Shown: positions 44,450 through 53,954, counted from the stretch's first letter. The stretch is DNA of 64,000 nucleotides from Acidobacteriota bacterium (GCA_013289955.1 JABCYZ010000016.1:58796-122795); one strand, 5' to 3'. The notes: generated from the letters alone by a model not told the origin. A program made the numbers and translations.

Positions 44450-44971
44450 CTATTCGGTGCCGAGCGGAACAATTTCGCCGCCTACCTTAGTCCCGAAGCG
44501 AATCGGACGAGGCGGCCCTCTCTCGGGAAGCGTTACTTCGAGAAAGAGTGTGCCCATAGCATGGCCGCGCAGGGGATCGGCTGCGTGCTCGGGAAGAAAA
44601 TAGACAACGGGAGGCGAAAGTGTGGCTAGGATCTCGCCGTCGCGCAGCCGGGGCGCGCTCAGGGTGAGGCCGGTCGACCTATCCGCGGGAACGGCAATGA
44701 TGCGGCCTTTATCCACCCGGAGCTCCACGTTTTCTCGAGCGTAGCCAGCGAAGGGCGCCGGGCCCTCGGATGGCCGAAAAACCGCATCTGCCTTGACCGA
44801 CAACGAGATGTTGATGTAGCGCCCGCGAATCGGAAGATCCGGATCATAGCCCTCAAGCAGTGCCCAGCCCCGGGGCGATGTTTCGCGGTCCCACAGGAAT
44901 TTTGCGCCGAGACTGGATACAAGCAGGACTTGTATCACTGCAAAAAGCAGGCCCTTTTGAAACTGGTTCAT
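44450..44971 (-). CDS. GDYXXLXY-family membrane-anchored protein
   Basis: A 173-residue protein. The start MNQFQKGLLFAVIQVLLVSS overlaps the DUF2157 stop (ATGA at 44968-44971). After the membrane anchor, DPDLPIRGRYINISLSVKAD carries the RGRYINIS variant of the GDYxxLxY signature, and VVYFLPEHAADPLRG follows. This family is nearly always encoded next to DUF2157, as here, so the two probably form one membrane assembly of unknown function. Confidence 0.8.
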   Translation of the reverse strand: MNQFQKGLLFAVIQVLLVSSLGAKFLWDRETSPRGWALLEGYDPDLPIRGRYINISLSVKADAVFRPSEGPAPFAGYARENVELRVDKGRIIAVPADRSTGLTLSAPRLRDGEILATLSPPVVYFLPEHAADPLRGHAMGTLFLEVTLPERGPPRPIRFGTKVGGEIVPLGTE

Positions 44972-46119
44972 GATACTGCCTCCCCGACGCGCGTCACGAG
45001 ACGGCGGCGGAGGCGCTCGAGGCCCCAACCGCCAAGGAGCAGCAGCACGCCTATGCCAAAGAGACTTTCAGCGCGTCCGAGTTTGTCCATCACACTCGAG
45101 AAATAGAAAAACAGAACGGTCAAGGCGAAGGCTGCGACCCCCAGATTGATGCGCTCACGCCGGCGTTCGGCGATGCCCCAGGCGATAAGCCCGGCGGCTC
45201 CCACGGCGGCCCATACATAGAAGCCCATCACGTCCCAGTCGCTCCAAAGAAAGGCGCGGTGAGGGGCGACCAGAGCCAGCCCCAGCACCCACACGGCGGA
45301 GACGCCGTTCATCCACGCCGCGCGGCCACGCAGCAAGAGAGCAAGGCAGAGCGGCGCGCCGATGGCCACGAGCCATGGCAGGATGAGCCCGGGGGCAGTG
45401 AGCGGATGCTGTCCATCATGGTGTGCGAGTTCGCCGCGCGTGAGAACCGCGATGATCGCGCAAGGAAAGAGAGCAATTCCGCCGATCGATGCCAGTGCTT
45501 TGCGCTCGAGAGACGCGTGGTCCGCAGTTCTCGCGCTCAGATAGGTGAGTGAAAGCAGAAGGAGCCCTTCCCAAACAAACGTGCCGCCTCCATCCCCGTT
45601 CTGCCCGGCGCCGTAAAACCACCGGCCCACAAGCCAGGTGGGAAGCAGCAGGGCCAGCAGCATGGCGTGAGGCCACTTCCCCAGGAGCAGCCAGCCAATC
45701 AGCGCGCCTACGGCCCAAAGCAGGATTCCGTTCGTCCAGTTTGCCTCGAGATTGAAGATTTGCGCTGCGAGGAAAATGCCTGCGCCAAGACACACCGTAC
45801 CAATCGCGTGAAAGGTCAGGGACAGGGCGGGAAATTTTTCGCTCGTGAGCGCGCCGCCCACAGGAAATGCCGCGACCATGAGCAAAACAAGCGCAAATCG
45901 GGATCCGGGTGTGAGTTCTTCCCAATGCGCGGCGACAAAGAGCAAGACGCCCAGAGAGAGGAGAAAACCGCCCAGCGCCAAGGCCAGAAGCACGGGCCAG
46001 CGCAGTCGCTCGCCGGATCGGCGGGATTGTTCGAAGGAACGAATACGATCGGCCCTGTCCGCATCCAGAATTCCGGCTGCGATCCACCTGTCCAGATTTT
46101 TCCGCAAGGTTTCAGCCAC
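44968..46119 (-). CDS. DUF2157 integral membrane protein
   Basis: A 383-residue protein. A soluble N-terminal part (MAETLRKNLDRWIAAGILDA) matches the opening of DUF2157; about ten membrane helices follow from residue 40 (LLALALGGFLLSLGVLLFVA, AAHWEELTPGSRF). It is translationally coupled to the GDYXXLXY gene by an ATGA overlap. The pair is widespread but uncharacterised. Confidence 0.88.
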   Translation of the reverse strand: MAETLRKNLDRWIAAGILDADRADRIRSFEQSRRSGERLRWPVLLALALGGFLLSLGVLLFVAAHWEELTPGSRFALVLLMVAAFPVGGALTSEKFPALSLTFHAIGTVCLGAGIFLAAQIFNLEANWTNGILLWAVGALIGWLLLGKWPHAMLLALLLPTWLVGRWFYGAGQNGDGGGTFVWEGLLLLSLTYLSARTADHASLERKALASIGGIALFPCAIIAVLTRGELAHHDGQHPLTAPGLILPWLVAIGAPLCLALLLRGRAAWMNGVSAVWVLGLALVAPHRAFLWSDWDVMGFYVWAAVGAAGLIAWGIAERRRERINLGVAAFALTVLFFYFSSVMDKLGRAESLFGIGVLLLLGGWGLERLRRRLVTRVGEAVS

Positions 46120-46228
46120 GCGAAGGCCTCCTTAGCCCCGCTGCCATTCTCGATGGCGCCGGGAGCCGAAGTTCGTCCGCCGCTCGAGCCCCGAACGCCC
46201 GCGGCTTCTCCCTCAATTTCCTCGCTCT

Positions 46229-46426
46229 TCACGGTGTGCGCTTCTGATCCGCCACGAGGACGCCCGCTTCAGCATAGTCCGTAGCGGGCACGTCGTGGAA
46301 CGACACATGAATATTCTCCCGTTTCGCGCGTCCCTCTTCGATCAGCACGGCCGTGACGCGCTCGGCAATCTTGCGCTTCATCTCTGGCGTACGTCCTTCC
46401 AACCAGGTGATCTGCACATGCGGCAT
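46229..46426 (-). CDS. 4-oxalocrotonate tautomerase family protein
   Basis: A 65-residue protein, the usual size for this family. After Met removal the N-terminal residue is Pro (MPHVQITWLEGRTPEMKRKI), the catalytic general base. ENIHVSFHDVPATDYAEAGV contains the conserved C-terminal part of the fold. It likely acts as a small oligomeric tautomerase; the substrate is unknown. A clear AGGAGG is present before the start. Confidence 0.88.
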   Translation of the reverse strand: MPHVQITWLEGRTPEMKRKIAERVTAVLIEEGRAKRENIHVSFHDVPATDYAEAGVLVADQKRTP

Positions 46427-46568
46427 ATCGCTTCCTCCTTAGAACGGGCAATCCTGGAATTCTTGCATGCCAACGAGGGCATTCTACTGAGCTTTCTAAT
46501 CTCTGGCTGCTGCCCAGGCGCGCGGGAATCGCCCGGGAACGGCGCGCAAAGCATAGCGCCGCCTGTGT

Positions 46569-46574
46569 TAGTAT
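46569..46574 (+). promoter_or_regulatory. -10-like hexamer close to a start codon
   Basis: TAGTAT lies nine bases before ATG 46584 and no Shine-Dalgarno sequence intervenes. It may give a leaderless mRNA; no -35 is evident. Confidence 0.3.
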
Positions 46575-46583
46575 TACAGACGG

Positions 46584-47360
46584 ATGCATTCCGCCATTCC
46601 TCACCTGATCGAGCTGCAGCGTGTCGACCACTTGATGGCCGCGGTGCGTGCTGAAATCGAGACCTTTCCGAAACGTGTCCGTGATGCGGACGCCAAGCTG
46701 AACGGCGCGCGTGCGGCGGTTCTGGCGGCTAAAGAGGGCCTCGTTAACAGCCAAAAAGAGCGCAAGAAATTCGAGCTGGACGTCCAGCAGTGGAAAGACC
46801 GCGCGAAGAAATACCGCGACCAGAGCGGCGCCGTCAAAACCAACGAAGCATATAAAGCGCTGCAACACGAGATTACCAACGCCGAAGGGGAAGTCGCCAA
46901 GGCCGAGGATGCGCAGCTCGAAGTAATGATGACAGGCGAAGAGGCCGAACGGCGCGTGAAACACGCCGAGGCGAATTTGAAGGAAGACGAAACCGCGGTC
47001 GCGAAAGAAAGAAAAGAGATCGAATCGCAGCAAGCGGAGAAGAAGAAACAGCTGGAATCGCTGCTCGCCGAGCGCGAGCGCGCCCTCGCGCCGATTCCCG
47101 AGGATTTGCGCGAACTCTACGCGCGCATCGCCAAACGCCACCATGGCGTCGGCCTGGCCGAAGCCCGCGATGGACAATGCCGGGGCTGCGGCATGCGCGT
47201 CTTGCCGCACACTTTGCAGGAGCTGCGCCGCGATCCCAATGAGGAGATTTACCGCTGTGAATCCTGCGGCCTGATTTTGTACACTCTAGAGCCGATTCCG
47301 CTGCCAGATCCTGCCGCCGGCTCGGGACACGCCGCTTCTTCGGCTTCCAACCATTCCTGA
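46584..47360 (+). CDS. Coiled-coil C4-type zinc-ribbon protein
   Basis: A 258-residue protein. Residues 10-185 are a long helical hairpin rich in Lys and Glu (KAKLNGARAA-type heptads, ERKKFELDVQQWKDRAKKYR) and residues 200-240 form a zinc ribbon with two CxxC pairs: CRGCGMRVLP and YRCESCGLIL. This is the CT398-like hinge plus zf-RING_7 layout. It is conserved next to an RNase-HI-type gene in many bacteria, as here, where its TGA overlaps the next ATG (47358-47362). The pair probably acts on nucleic acid, but the role is not established. Confidence 0.88.
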   Translation: MHSAIPHLIELQRVDHLMAAVRAEIETFPKRVRDADAKLNGARAAVLAAKEGLVNSQKERKKFELDVQQWKDRAKKYRDQSGAVKTNEAYKALQHEITNAEGEVAKAEDAQLEVMMTGEEAERRVKHAEANLKEDETAVAKERKEIESQQAEKKKQLESLLAERERALAPIPEDLRELYARIAKRHHGVGLAEARDGQCRGCGMRVLPHTLQELRRDPNEEIYRCESCGLILYTLEPIPLPDPAAGSGHAASSASNHS

Positions 47361-48025
47361 TGCCACGCCTTCCTAAATCCACACGCGCTGGCGGTGACGG
47401 TCTCTTCGAGGACTCGGTCGCCGGCCAAAAAAACGCTACGCCCGCTCATCAAGCGAATATTGATGGCGCGGCGCGTGGAAATCCCGGTCCAGCTTCCTAT
47501 GGTGTGGTTATCCGCGACGGGCAGGGCGAGCTGGTCGCCAAGCTGAAAAAATATATCGGCCGGATGACAAACAATGTCGCGGAATACTACGGCCTGATTG
47601 CTGCGCTCGATTACGCGGAGTCCCACGGCATCCGCGCGTTACGCGTCGAGAGCGACTCCGAACTGATGGTCAAGCAGATGCAAGGGCAGTACAAGGTGAA
47701 GAGCGAGGATCTGAAGCCGCTTTTCGAGCGCGCGAAGAAGATGTCCATGGGCTTCACATCTTTCCGGATCGATCACGTCTACCGCGAACAAAACCGCGAA
47801 GCCGATGCCCTTGCAAATGAAGCGCTGGATGAAACTTCCGGCGCGGCCAGCGCTTCTGGAGCGCCTCAGAAAGCGGCGGTGGCCGATGCCAAGCCTGGTC
47901 CGCGCTGGATTCAGGCGCGTTTCCGCAGCGGGATTCTCTATCCTCTCGAAGATATCGATCTTCCCGATGGAACCGAGGTACAGCTCGTACTGCGTCCCCT
48001 GAAGCGCCCAGCCCCGCAAAAATAG
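47360..48025 (+). CDS. RNase HI-family (reverse-transcriptase-like) nuclease
   Basis: A 221-residue protein. The RNase H fold spans about residues 33-160 with all four acidic catalytic residues: NIDGAARGNPGPASYG (Asp), NNVAEYYGLIAALDYA (Glu), RVESDSELMVKQM (Asp) and YREQNREADALANEAL (Asp). The roughly 60-residue C-terminal extension (WIQARFRSGILYPLEDIDLP) looks like a small antitoxin-type beta domain, which is a tentative reading. The enzyme would cut RNA in RNA-DNA hybrids. Its ATG overlaps the stop of the zinc-ribbon gene. Confidence 0.9.
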   Translation: MPRLPKSTRAGGDGLFEDSVAGQKNATPAHQANIDGAARGNPGPASYGVVIRDGQGELVAKLKKYIGRMTNNVAEYYGLIAALDYAESHGIRALRVESDSELMVKQMQGQYKVKSEDLKPLFERAKKMSMGFTSFRIDHVYREQNREADALANEALDETSGAASASGAPQKAAVADAKPGPRWIQARFRSGILYPLEDIDLPDGTEVQLVLRPLKRPAPQK

Positions 48026-48041
48026 CCTTTGGATGAGAGAG

Positions 48042-49076
48042 TTACTTCAGCGCGTAGGAGCGGTAGAGCGTATCGCGCTGCGCGGGCACGAATCCTGCAT
48101 CGGAAATGATGCGGCGGAGCTCGTTTTCGTTCGTACGGTTCTTCACGCCGGCGGCGAACACAACGTTTTCTTCAATGAGGATGCTGCCGACGTCGTCGGC
48201 CCCGAATTGGAGGCCGACCTGGCAGACTTTGATGCCGGGAGTCAGCCAGCTCGATTGGATGTGGTCGATATTGTCGAGATAGAGGCGGCTGACGGCGAGC
48301 GTCTTCAAGTAATCGACAGCGGTCGTTTCCTGCACTTTTTTCCCGAGCGCGGTGTTTTCCGCCGCGAACATCCAGGGGATAAACGCCGTGAACCCCCCCG
48401 TGTCTTCCTGAATGCGGCGCAGGCGTTCGAGATGGTTCACGCGGTGGCGCAGCTCTTCGCCGCAGCCGAACATCATCGTCGCGGTCGTGCGCAAGCCGAG
48501 CGAGTGAGCCACGCGGTGGACTTCTTCCCAATCGTCGCTGGTGCACTTCAGTCGGGCGATTTTTCCGCGAATTTCGTCGTCGAGAATTTCCGCTCCGCCG
48601 CCGGGGATGGACCCGAGCCCGGCGTCCATCAGGCGCTGGATCGTTTCGCGGACGCTCAGCTCGCTGACTTCGGCAATGCACAAGATTTCCGGCGCAGAAA
48701 AACAATGGAGATGGACTTGCGGAAAGCGCGCCTTGAGCGAGCGCAGAAGATTTTCGTAATAACCGATTTGCAGGTCAGGATGCAGCCCGCCTTGCAGCAA
48801 AATGCCGGTCCCGCCGAGTTCGAGCATCTCTTCGATTTTTTCGTAGATGGTTTCGAAGGAAAGGATGTAGCCGTCTTTTGCGCCCAGCGGCCGGTAAAAT
48901 GCGCAAAACGAACAGTATTCCGTGCAGAAATTCGTGTAATTGATGTTGCGGTCTATCTGGTAGGTCACCACACGCGGATCGTTTTTCTTCAGGCGCAATT
49001 GGTGCGCTGCCATGCCGGCGCCCACGAGGTCGTCCGATTGCAGCATGTCGATGGCTTCTTCTTTGGTCAGTCCCAC
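48042..49076 (-). CDS. mqnC: Cyclic dehypoxanthinyl futalosine synthase (radical SAM)
   Basis: A 344-residue radical SAM enzyme of the futalosine menaquinone pathway. The cluster motif is NFCTEYCSFCAFYRPLG (CxxxCxxC). LGGTGILLQGGLHPDLQIGY, HCFSAPEI, GLGSIPGGGAEILDDEIRG and the C-terminal GAGMAAHQ-type N-terminal extension (MGLTKEEAIDMLQSDDLVGA) match MqnC rather than MqnE. It lies 85 bases downstream of mqnA on the same strand, forming an operon-like pair. MqnB, MqnD and MqnE are not in the window. Confidence 0.92.
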   Translation of the reverse strand: MGLTKEEAIDMLQSDDLVGAGMAAHQLRLKKNDPRVVTYQIDRNINYTNFCTEYCSFCAFYRPLGAKDGYILSFETIYEKIEEMLELGGTGILLQGGLHPDLQIGYYENLLRSLKARFPQVHLHCFSAPEILCIAEVSELSVRETIQRLMDAGLGSIPGGGAEILDDEIRGKIARLKCTSDDWEEVHRVAHSLGLRTTATMMFGCGEELRHRVNHLERLRRIQEDTGGFTAFIPWMFAAENTALGKKVQETTAVDYLKTLAVSRLYLDNIDHIQSSWLTPGIKVCQVGLQFGADDVGSILIEENVVFAAGVKNRTNENELRRIISDAGFVPAQRDTLYRSYALK

Positions 49077-49161
49077 GTTGTTCCTTCGCGTCAGAGCGTT
49101 TCTATTCTAGCGGATGCACGATCCAAACTCTAATCGCCCGGCGGCACGATACATCGCGGCG

Positions 49162-50067
49162 TTACTTCGCCGAAACCTGGGCGGCTTCGGCCGCCACGCT
49201 TGCCCATGCGATCTTCTTCTCGCGCGGGATCAGCCCCAGTTTTGCGGCTTCCTCGAAATAGCGTTCGAGGCCGCGGCGATTTTCTGCCCCCAGAGAAAAA
49301 TCAATGTTGTGGCGCAGGTAGGACTCGAGCGCCTGGTGCGGCAACTCCAGTTCGCGCGCCGCTTCGAGGCTAATGGCCGAGATCTGGCTCATCCCGAAGT
49401 CGCGGGATGCCGAAAAATCCGCCAGCACCTCGCTGGTCAGAACCTCGGGCCTCGCGGCCCACACCGCCATCACGGCGGGCAGGCTCGAAAATTTGCGCCA
49501 TTCGCCGACCATGTCATAGATATGAAATATTTCGGCGCTTTCGATTCCGAGCGTGGCTGCCTCAGAGACGGCACGTCCTTGCCGGTCGACCGCGCTCTTC
49601 TTCTCGATGGCGATCGAAATGCGCAGCGCCGGGTCGCCGATCAGCAGAGCGGCGTCGGCTCTTTCCAGCATCGCGCTCAAATCGGGCTCGGATTCAAAGA
49701 ATTGGGGATCGATCTTCCAGTGCCCGGCGGCCAGGATTCGCGTCAGCGCCTGTGTGCTCCGCGAACTGCGATCGAGCGCGATGCTGCGCACCTGTTCGAT
49801 GGGTTTCTTCGCGAGGATCAAAAGGCTGCGTACACGATTCTCCGAAGCGATCGCCAAATCCGGCAGAACCACCAGTCCCGGGATGCGCTGATACTCGATC
49901 GCCGGAATGATGGCGATGTCCGCCGTCCCCGCGCGTAGCGCTTCCGCGCATTGCGACGGCACGGTAAACGACAGATCGTACTTTCCGGTCAGCGGCCCGT
50001 TTGTAAACCCCCAAACGAGCGGGGCGGTGTTCAAATACTGCACGACAGATATGCGAAGTTTTTGCAA
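49162..50067 (-). CDS. mqnA: Chorismate dehydratase (menaquinone biosynthesis)
   Basis: A protein of about 301 residues. Similarity begins LQKLRISVVQYLNTAPLVWG; the best start is TTG 50067, since no ATG or GTG fits and the open frame beyond is not protein-like. Further motifs are YDLSFTVPSQCAEALRAGTA, DIAIIPAIEYQRIPGL, SRSTQALTRIL, ALLIGDPALR and FHIYDMVGEWRKFSSLPAV, matching the MqnA periplasmic-binding-protein-like fold. It makes 3-enolpyruvylbenzoate from chorismate, the first step of the futalosine pathway. A minus-strand TGCTATACT lies 26 bases upstream. Confidence 0.9.
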   Translation of the reverse strand: MQKLRISVVQYLNTAPLVWGFTNGPLTGKYDLSFTVPSQCAEALRAGTADIAIIPAIEYQRIPGLVVLPDLAIASENRVRSLLILAKKPIEQVRSIALDRSSRSTQALTRILAAGHWKIDPQFFESEPDLSAMLERADAALLIGDPALRISIAIEKKSAVDRQGRAVSEAATLGIESAEIFHIYDMVGEWRKFSSLPAVMAVWAARPEVLTSEVLADFSASRDFGMSQISAISLEAARELELPHQALESYLRHNIDFSLGAENRRGLERYFEEAAKLGLIPREKKIAWASVAAEAAQVSAK

Positions 50068-50093
50068 TTTCGAGTGTCTCGCGATTTCAACCC

Positions 50094-50102
50094 AGTATAG
50101 CA
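50094..50102 (-). promoter_or_regulatory. Extended -10 of mqnA
   Basis: On the minus strand the sequence reads TGCTATACT, an extended -10, 26 bases before the proposed TTG start of mqnA. The gene on the other strand starts at 50171. Confidence 0.45.
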
Positions 50103-50170
50103 GACAGGATTTTCCTCCGCGCCAGGCGTCTTTTGTTGTAAAACGTTCTTTCCTTTCGGAGGCGCTGAAA

Positions 50171-52645
50171 ATGCTGAAACGTTCCTGGTGTCTTTTCCTG
50201 CTTGGTTTCCTGTGTCTTCCCTTTGCCGGAATCGCCGCTAACCCTGATGCTGCCGAGACGCCGACTATCGCGGCCAAAACCGCCGGCGCCGAGAAGTTTC
50301 CCGGCTATTTCAATCTCTACTGGGACGCCAAGCAGGGCAAGCTCTGGCTCGAAATCGACAAGTGGAACACGGAATTTCTTTACCAGAGCGGCCTCCCGGC
50401 GGGCGTCGGTTCCAATGATATCGGCCTCGATCGCGGCCAGCTCGGCAAAACGGCCGTCGTCCGATTCGAACGCAGCGGCTCCAAGATTCTGCTCATGGAG
50501 GAAAACCTCGGCTATCGCGCAGTGACCAACGACCTGGACGAGCGCCGCGCCGTTCACGATTCCTTCGCCGAATCGGCGCTCTGGGGCTTCACCCTTGCCG
50601 CCGAAGAAAAGGACCATGTTCTCGTCGATGCCACCGATTTTTTCCTGCACGACGCGCACGGCATTCCAGCGACGCTTCGTCGCACCAGGCAGGGCGCCTA
50701 TCACCTGGACGCTTCGCGCTGCGCGATCTATCTTCCGCAAACCAAGAACTTCCCGCTAAACACGGAGGTCGAAGCCACGCTGACCTTTGCCGGCGAGGAA
50801 CCCGGCCCGTGGGTACGCGAGGTCACGCCCTCTCCCGAGTCCATCACCGTTCGGGAGCATCACTCCTTCGTGCAGCTTCCCCCGCCCGGCTACAAGCCGC
50901 GCGTCTACGATCCGCGCAGCAGCTTTTTCGGCATCTCCTACATGGACTACGCAACGCCGGTCAGCGAGCCTATCGTGAAGCGTTACATCGCGCGCCACCG
51001 CCTCGAGAAAAAAGATCCGAAAGCGGCAATGAGCGAACCTGTCGAACCCATCCTTTATTATCTCGACCGCGGGGCTCCGGAGCCCATTCGCACCGCTCTT
51101 CTCGACGGCGCGCGCTGGTGGAACCAGGCGTTTGAAGCCGCCGGATACAAGAACGCCTTCCGCGTGGAACTGATGCCCGAAGGCGCGGACCTAATGGACC
51201 TGCGCTACAACGTCATTCAGTGGGTGCATCGCGCCACGCGCGGTTGGTCGTATGGCGCAGCGGTCATCGATCCGCGTACCGGCGAAATCATCAAAGGACA
51301 CGTTACGCTGGGCTCGCTTCGCGTGCGGCAGGACTATCTGATTGCCGAAGGCTTGCTCGCTCCCTATGAAAAGGGCAAACCGGCCTCCCCCAAGATGATG
51401 CAGATGGCGCTTGCGCGTCTTCGCCAGCTTGCCGCGCACGAAGTCGGCCACACGCTTGGACTGATGCACAACTACTCGGCGAGCACCGTCAACCGCTCTT
51501 CGGTGATGGACTATCCGCCGCCGCTCGTGAAGCTCGCCCCGGACGGCGCGCCCGATCTCGCCGACGCTTATGCCACGGGCATCGGCGACTGGGACAAGGT
51601 GTCGATCGCCTGGGGTTACAGCGACTTCGCGCCCGGCACGGACGAACATGCGGCGCTCGATAAAATCCTCAGCGAGGCGTTTGGCCGCGGGCTTCGCTAT
51701 CTCACCGATCAGGACGCGCGGCCGCCCGGTTCTTCCAGCAGCGTTGCGCATCTTTGGGACAGCGGCTCGAACGCCGTCGACGAACTGAACCGCATCATGC
51801 AGGTTCGCGCCGCCGCGCTGAAGCGCTTTGGAGAAAACAATATTCGGGAAGGCTCGCCGCTGGCCACTCTCGAAGACGTCCTCGTGCCCATCTACATGTA
51901 CCACCGCTATCAGGTGGAAGCTGCGAGCAAGCTGGTCGGCGGAATGGACTACACCTTTGCCCTGCGAGGCGATGGCGAAGTCCCCACGCAAATCGTCGCG
52001 CCCGCCGAACAGCGGCGCGCCCTCGCTGCCGTGCTCGCCACGCTCAAACCGGAAACGCTCGCCCTTCCGGAATCGCTGCTCAGGACTATTCCGCCTCGCC
52101 CGCCCGAATATCCCCGCGGTCGCGAGGATTTCAAGATTCACACCAGTCCGGCCTTCGACGCGCTCGCTCCAGCCGAATCCGCGGCCCAGCACACGCTGCA
52201 ATTTCTCTTTAATCCGGAGCGCGCCGCACGCCTTGTCGAGTTCCACGCCCGCAATGCCGATAATCCCGGCCTCGACGAAGTCATTGATTCGGTTCTCAAC
52301 GCCACCTGGAAGTCGCCCCATCCCGCCGACTACAACGGAGAAGTTGCCAACGCCGTGGATGAAGTGGTGCTGTTTGACCTAATGGCCCTGGCCGCAAATG
52401 AACATGCGAGCGACCAGGTCCGCTCCGTTGCCTGGTCGAAGCTCAAGAATCTGTGGGCCTGGCTCCAGTCCCCTTCCGAGCTCGAAAAGGCTATGCCACT
52501 TAACGCGCATGTTCTCTATGCCGTACGGCAAATCGAATTATTTGAGAAAGACCCGAAGCACATCGACCTGACTCCGCCGGTCGAGCCGCCGGACGGGCCC
52601 CCCATCGGCAGTATGGGTACGCTCGATTGCGATTGGCAGCCCTAG
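50171..52645 (+). CDS. Exported zinc metalloprotease of the DUF5117/DUF4953 type
   Basis: An 824-residue protein. ATG 50171 follows GGAGG by eight bases; the signal peptide is MLKRSWCLFLLGFLCLPFAG. The N-terminal half (FPGYFNLYWDAKQGKLWLEI, EFLYQSGLPAGVGSNDIGLD, VVRFERSGSKILLME) matches DUF5117/DUF5118 proteins. The catalytic motif is LAAHEVGHTLGLMHNYSAS (HExxHxxGxxH, metzincin type) followed by SSVMDYPPPLVK with the Met-turn-like Met. A DUF4953-like C-terminal part follows. It probably degrades proteins outside the cytoplasm. It is divergent from mqnA. Confidence 0.88.
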   Translation: MLKRSWCLFLLGFLCLPFAGIAANPDAAETPTIAAKTAGAEKFPGYFNLYWDAKQGKLWLEIDKWNTEFLYQSGLPAGVGSNDIGLDRGQLGKTAVVRFERSGSKILLMEENLGYRAVTNDLDERRAVHDSFAESALWGFTLAAEEKDHVLVDATDFFLHDAHGIPATLRRTRQGAYHLDASRCAIYLPQTKNFPLNTEVEATLTFAGEEPGPWVREVTPSPESITVREHHSFVQLPPPGYKPRVYDPRSSFFGISYMDYATPVSEPIVKRYIARHRLEKKDPKAAMSEPVEPILYYLDRGAPEPIRTALLDGARWWNQAFEAAGYKNAFRVELMPEGADLMDLRYNVIQWVHRATRGWSYGAAVIDPRTGEIIKGHVTLGSLRVRQDYLIAEGLLAPYEKGKPASPKMMQMALARLRQLAAHEVGHTLGLMHNYSASTVNRSSVMDYPPPLVKLAPDGAPDLADAYATGIGDWDKVSIAWGYSDFAPGTDEHAALDKILSEAFGRGLRYLTDQDARPPGSSSSVAHLWDSGSNAVDELNRIMQVRAAALKRFGENNIREGSPLATLEDVLVPIYMYHRYQVEAASKLVGGMDYTFALRGDGEVPTQIVAPAEQRRALAAVLATLKPETLALPESLLRTIPPRPPEYPRGREDFKIHTSPAFDALAPAESAAQHTLQFLFNPERAARLVEFHARNADNPGLDEVIDSVLNATWKSPHPADYNGEVANAVDEVVLFDLMALAANEHASDQVRSVAWSKLKNLWAWLQSPSELEKAMPLNAHVLYAVRQIELFEKDPKHIDLTPPVEPPDGPPIGSMGTLDCDWQP

Positions 52646-52715
52646 TTCCACGAGAAAGAGGAACTTTCCGAGCAGACCGATAGGCGCTTCGCTCGTCTAT
52701 ACAGCCAGGGAGGGT

Positions 52716-53834
52716 ATGTCCATGAAATCGTTCGTCAGGTTTTGTCTCCTTTCTGTTGCCGCGGTCTGCGGATTCAGCATTTCGGCCAGGGCCCAGGACG
52801 CTCCCACTCCCCCCACTCCACCTGCGTCTCCATCTTTCGAGTCCCTTACGCCCCCTACGCCGCCGACCCCTCCAGTTCGCTTCTACGGAGCGCCCGCGAC
52901 TCCGGCGCTCCCGGCGTCTCCTAGGATGCCTGCCATGCCGGCAATGCCCGCGGTTCCCGCTGTCCCGGCCGTTCCGGGCTGGCCCGATGGGGACCACCGT
53001 CACTCGATGAGCATGTCGAGCGGCCACCATGAGCCTAGAACGGATTGCTCCGACTTCCAGGTTCGATTCGACGATCGCGACGCCGTCACGGAATCGGAAG
53101 AACGCACGATAACCAAGGCCGATGCGCCTACGCTTCGCGTTCACCCTCACAAAAACGGCGGCGTTCAGGTACAGGGGTGGGACCGAGACACCTATTCGGT
53201 GACGTCCTGCAAGTTCGCGTCCAATGAAGGCGGAAGCGCCCAGCGAATTCTCGCGCAAATGACGCTTTCTGTTCGAAACGGAGAGGTTTCGACCAACGGG
53301 CCCAGCGATGACAGCGAATGGGCGATCTACCTGTTGATCCGCGCACCGAAAGCGTCGGTGATTGATCTCGAGACCACCAATGGTCCGCTCTCACTCTATA
53401 GCGTGGACGGAAAACTGACTGCCCATGCCACAAACGGTCCTATCACCCTGCGCGATTTTTCCGGTGATGCCGAAGTCCGGGCCGCGAATGGTCCCATCAC
53501 GATCACCGGGAGCAGCGGCAACGTGCGCATCCATACGGAGAATGGTCCGATCTCCATCAACTTGAAAGGGACGACATGGAACGGAACCGGATTAACCGCC
53601 GATGCCGAAAACGGCCCCCTTACCCTTTCCGTTCCGTCCGATTACAAGTCCAGCTTCAGCGTCGAATCGCGGAATTACTCACCCATGAGTTGCCTCGCAA
53701 GCATTTGCGATAACGCGCGGAAAACCTGGGACGACCACAATCGTCGCATCGAATTTGGCGGCTCGCCGGCAATGATCAGGCTTTCTACAGTCAACGGCCC
53801 GGTCTCCGTGCAGTCCTCTCGCGACGAAATGTAG
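52716..53834 (+). CDS. Exported DUF4097 beta-helix protein with Pro-rich linker
   Basis: A 372-residue protein. A signal peptide (FCLLSVAAVCGFSISARAQD) precedes a low-complexity Pro/Thr/Ala linker (residues 27-90, TPPTPP and PAMPAMPAVPAVPAV runs). The remaining part is a DUF4097 beta-strand repeat domain in which an NGP motif recurs about every 20 residues: TNGPLSLY, TNGPITLR, ANGPITIT, ENGPISIN, ENGPLTLS and VNGPVSVQ. The fold is probably a right-handed parallel beta structure. Function is unknown; a surface adhesin or scaffold is possible. GGAGGGT precedes the start. Confidence 0.85.
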   Translation: MSMKSFVRFCLLSVAAVCGFSISARAQDAPTPPTPPASPSFESLTPPTPPTPPVRFYGAPATPALPASPRMPAMPAMPAVPAVPAVPGWPDGDHRHSMSMSSGHHEPRTDCSDFQVRFDDRDAVTESEERTITKADAPTLRVHPHKNGGVQVQGWDRDTYSVTSCKFASNEGGSAQRILAQMTLSVRNGEVSTNGPSDDSEWAIYLLIRAPKASVIDLETTNGPLSLYSVDGKLTAHATNGPITLRDFSGDAEVRAANGPITITGSSGNVRIHTENGPISINLKGTTWNGTGLTADAENGPLTLSVPSDYKSSFSVESRNYSPMSCLASICDNARKTWDDHNRRIEFGGSPAMIRLSTVNGPVSVQSSRDEM

Positions 53835-53948
53835 CGCCGGTTTTTTTACTTGGATCGGCAGGCCGCAGCCGAAGGCCTGGTCGCGGCCCGTCACGCGCCG
53901 TTCGCACTCGGCATGCCGCGAGGATGGACGCGCTCCGTCGCTTGCGGA

Positions 53949-53954
53949 TAAGAT
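53949..53954 (+). promoter_or_regulatory. -10-like hexamer close to a start codon
   Basis: TAAGAT lies seven bases before ATG 53962, with a weak TGGACG (53925-53930) 18 bases upstream as a possible -35. Initiation at the normal distance would start the mRNA at the ATG. No Shine-Dalgarno is present. Confidence 0.4.

Noticed and set aside
51191..52321. A 376-residue minus-strand open frame
   Set aside because: It is antisense to the zinc metalloprotease with no recognisable domain.
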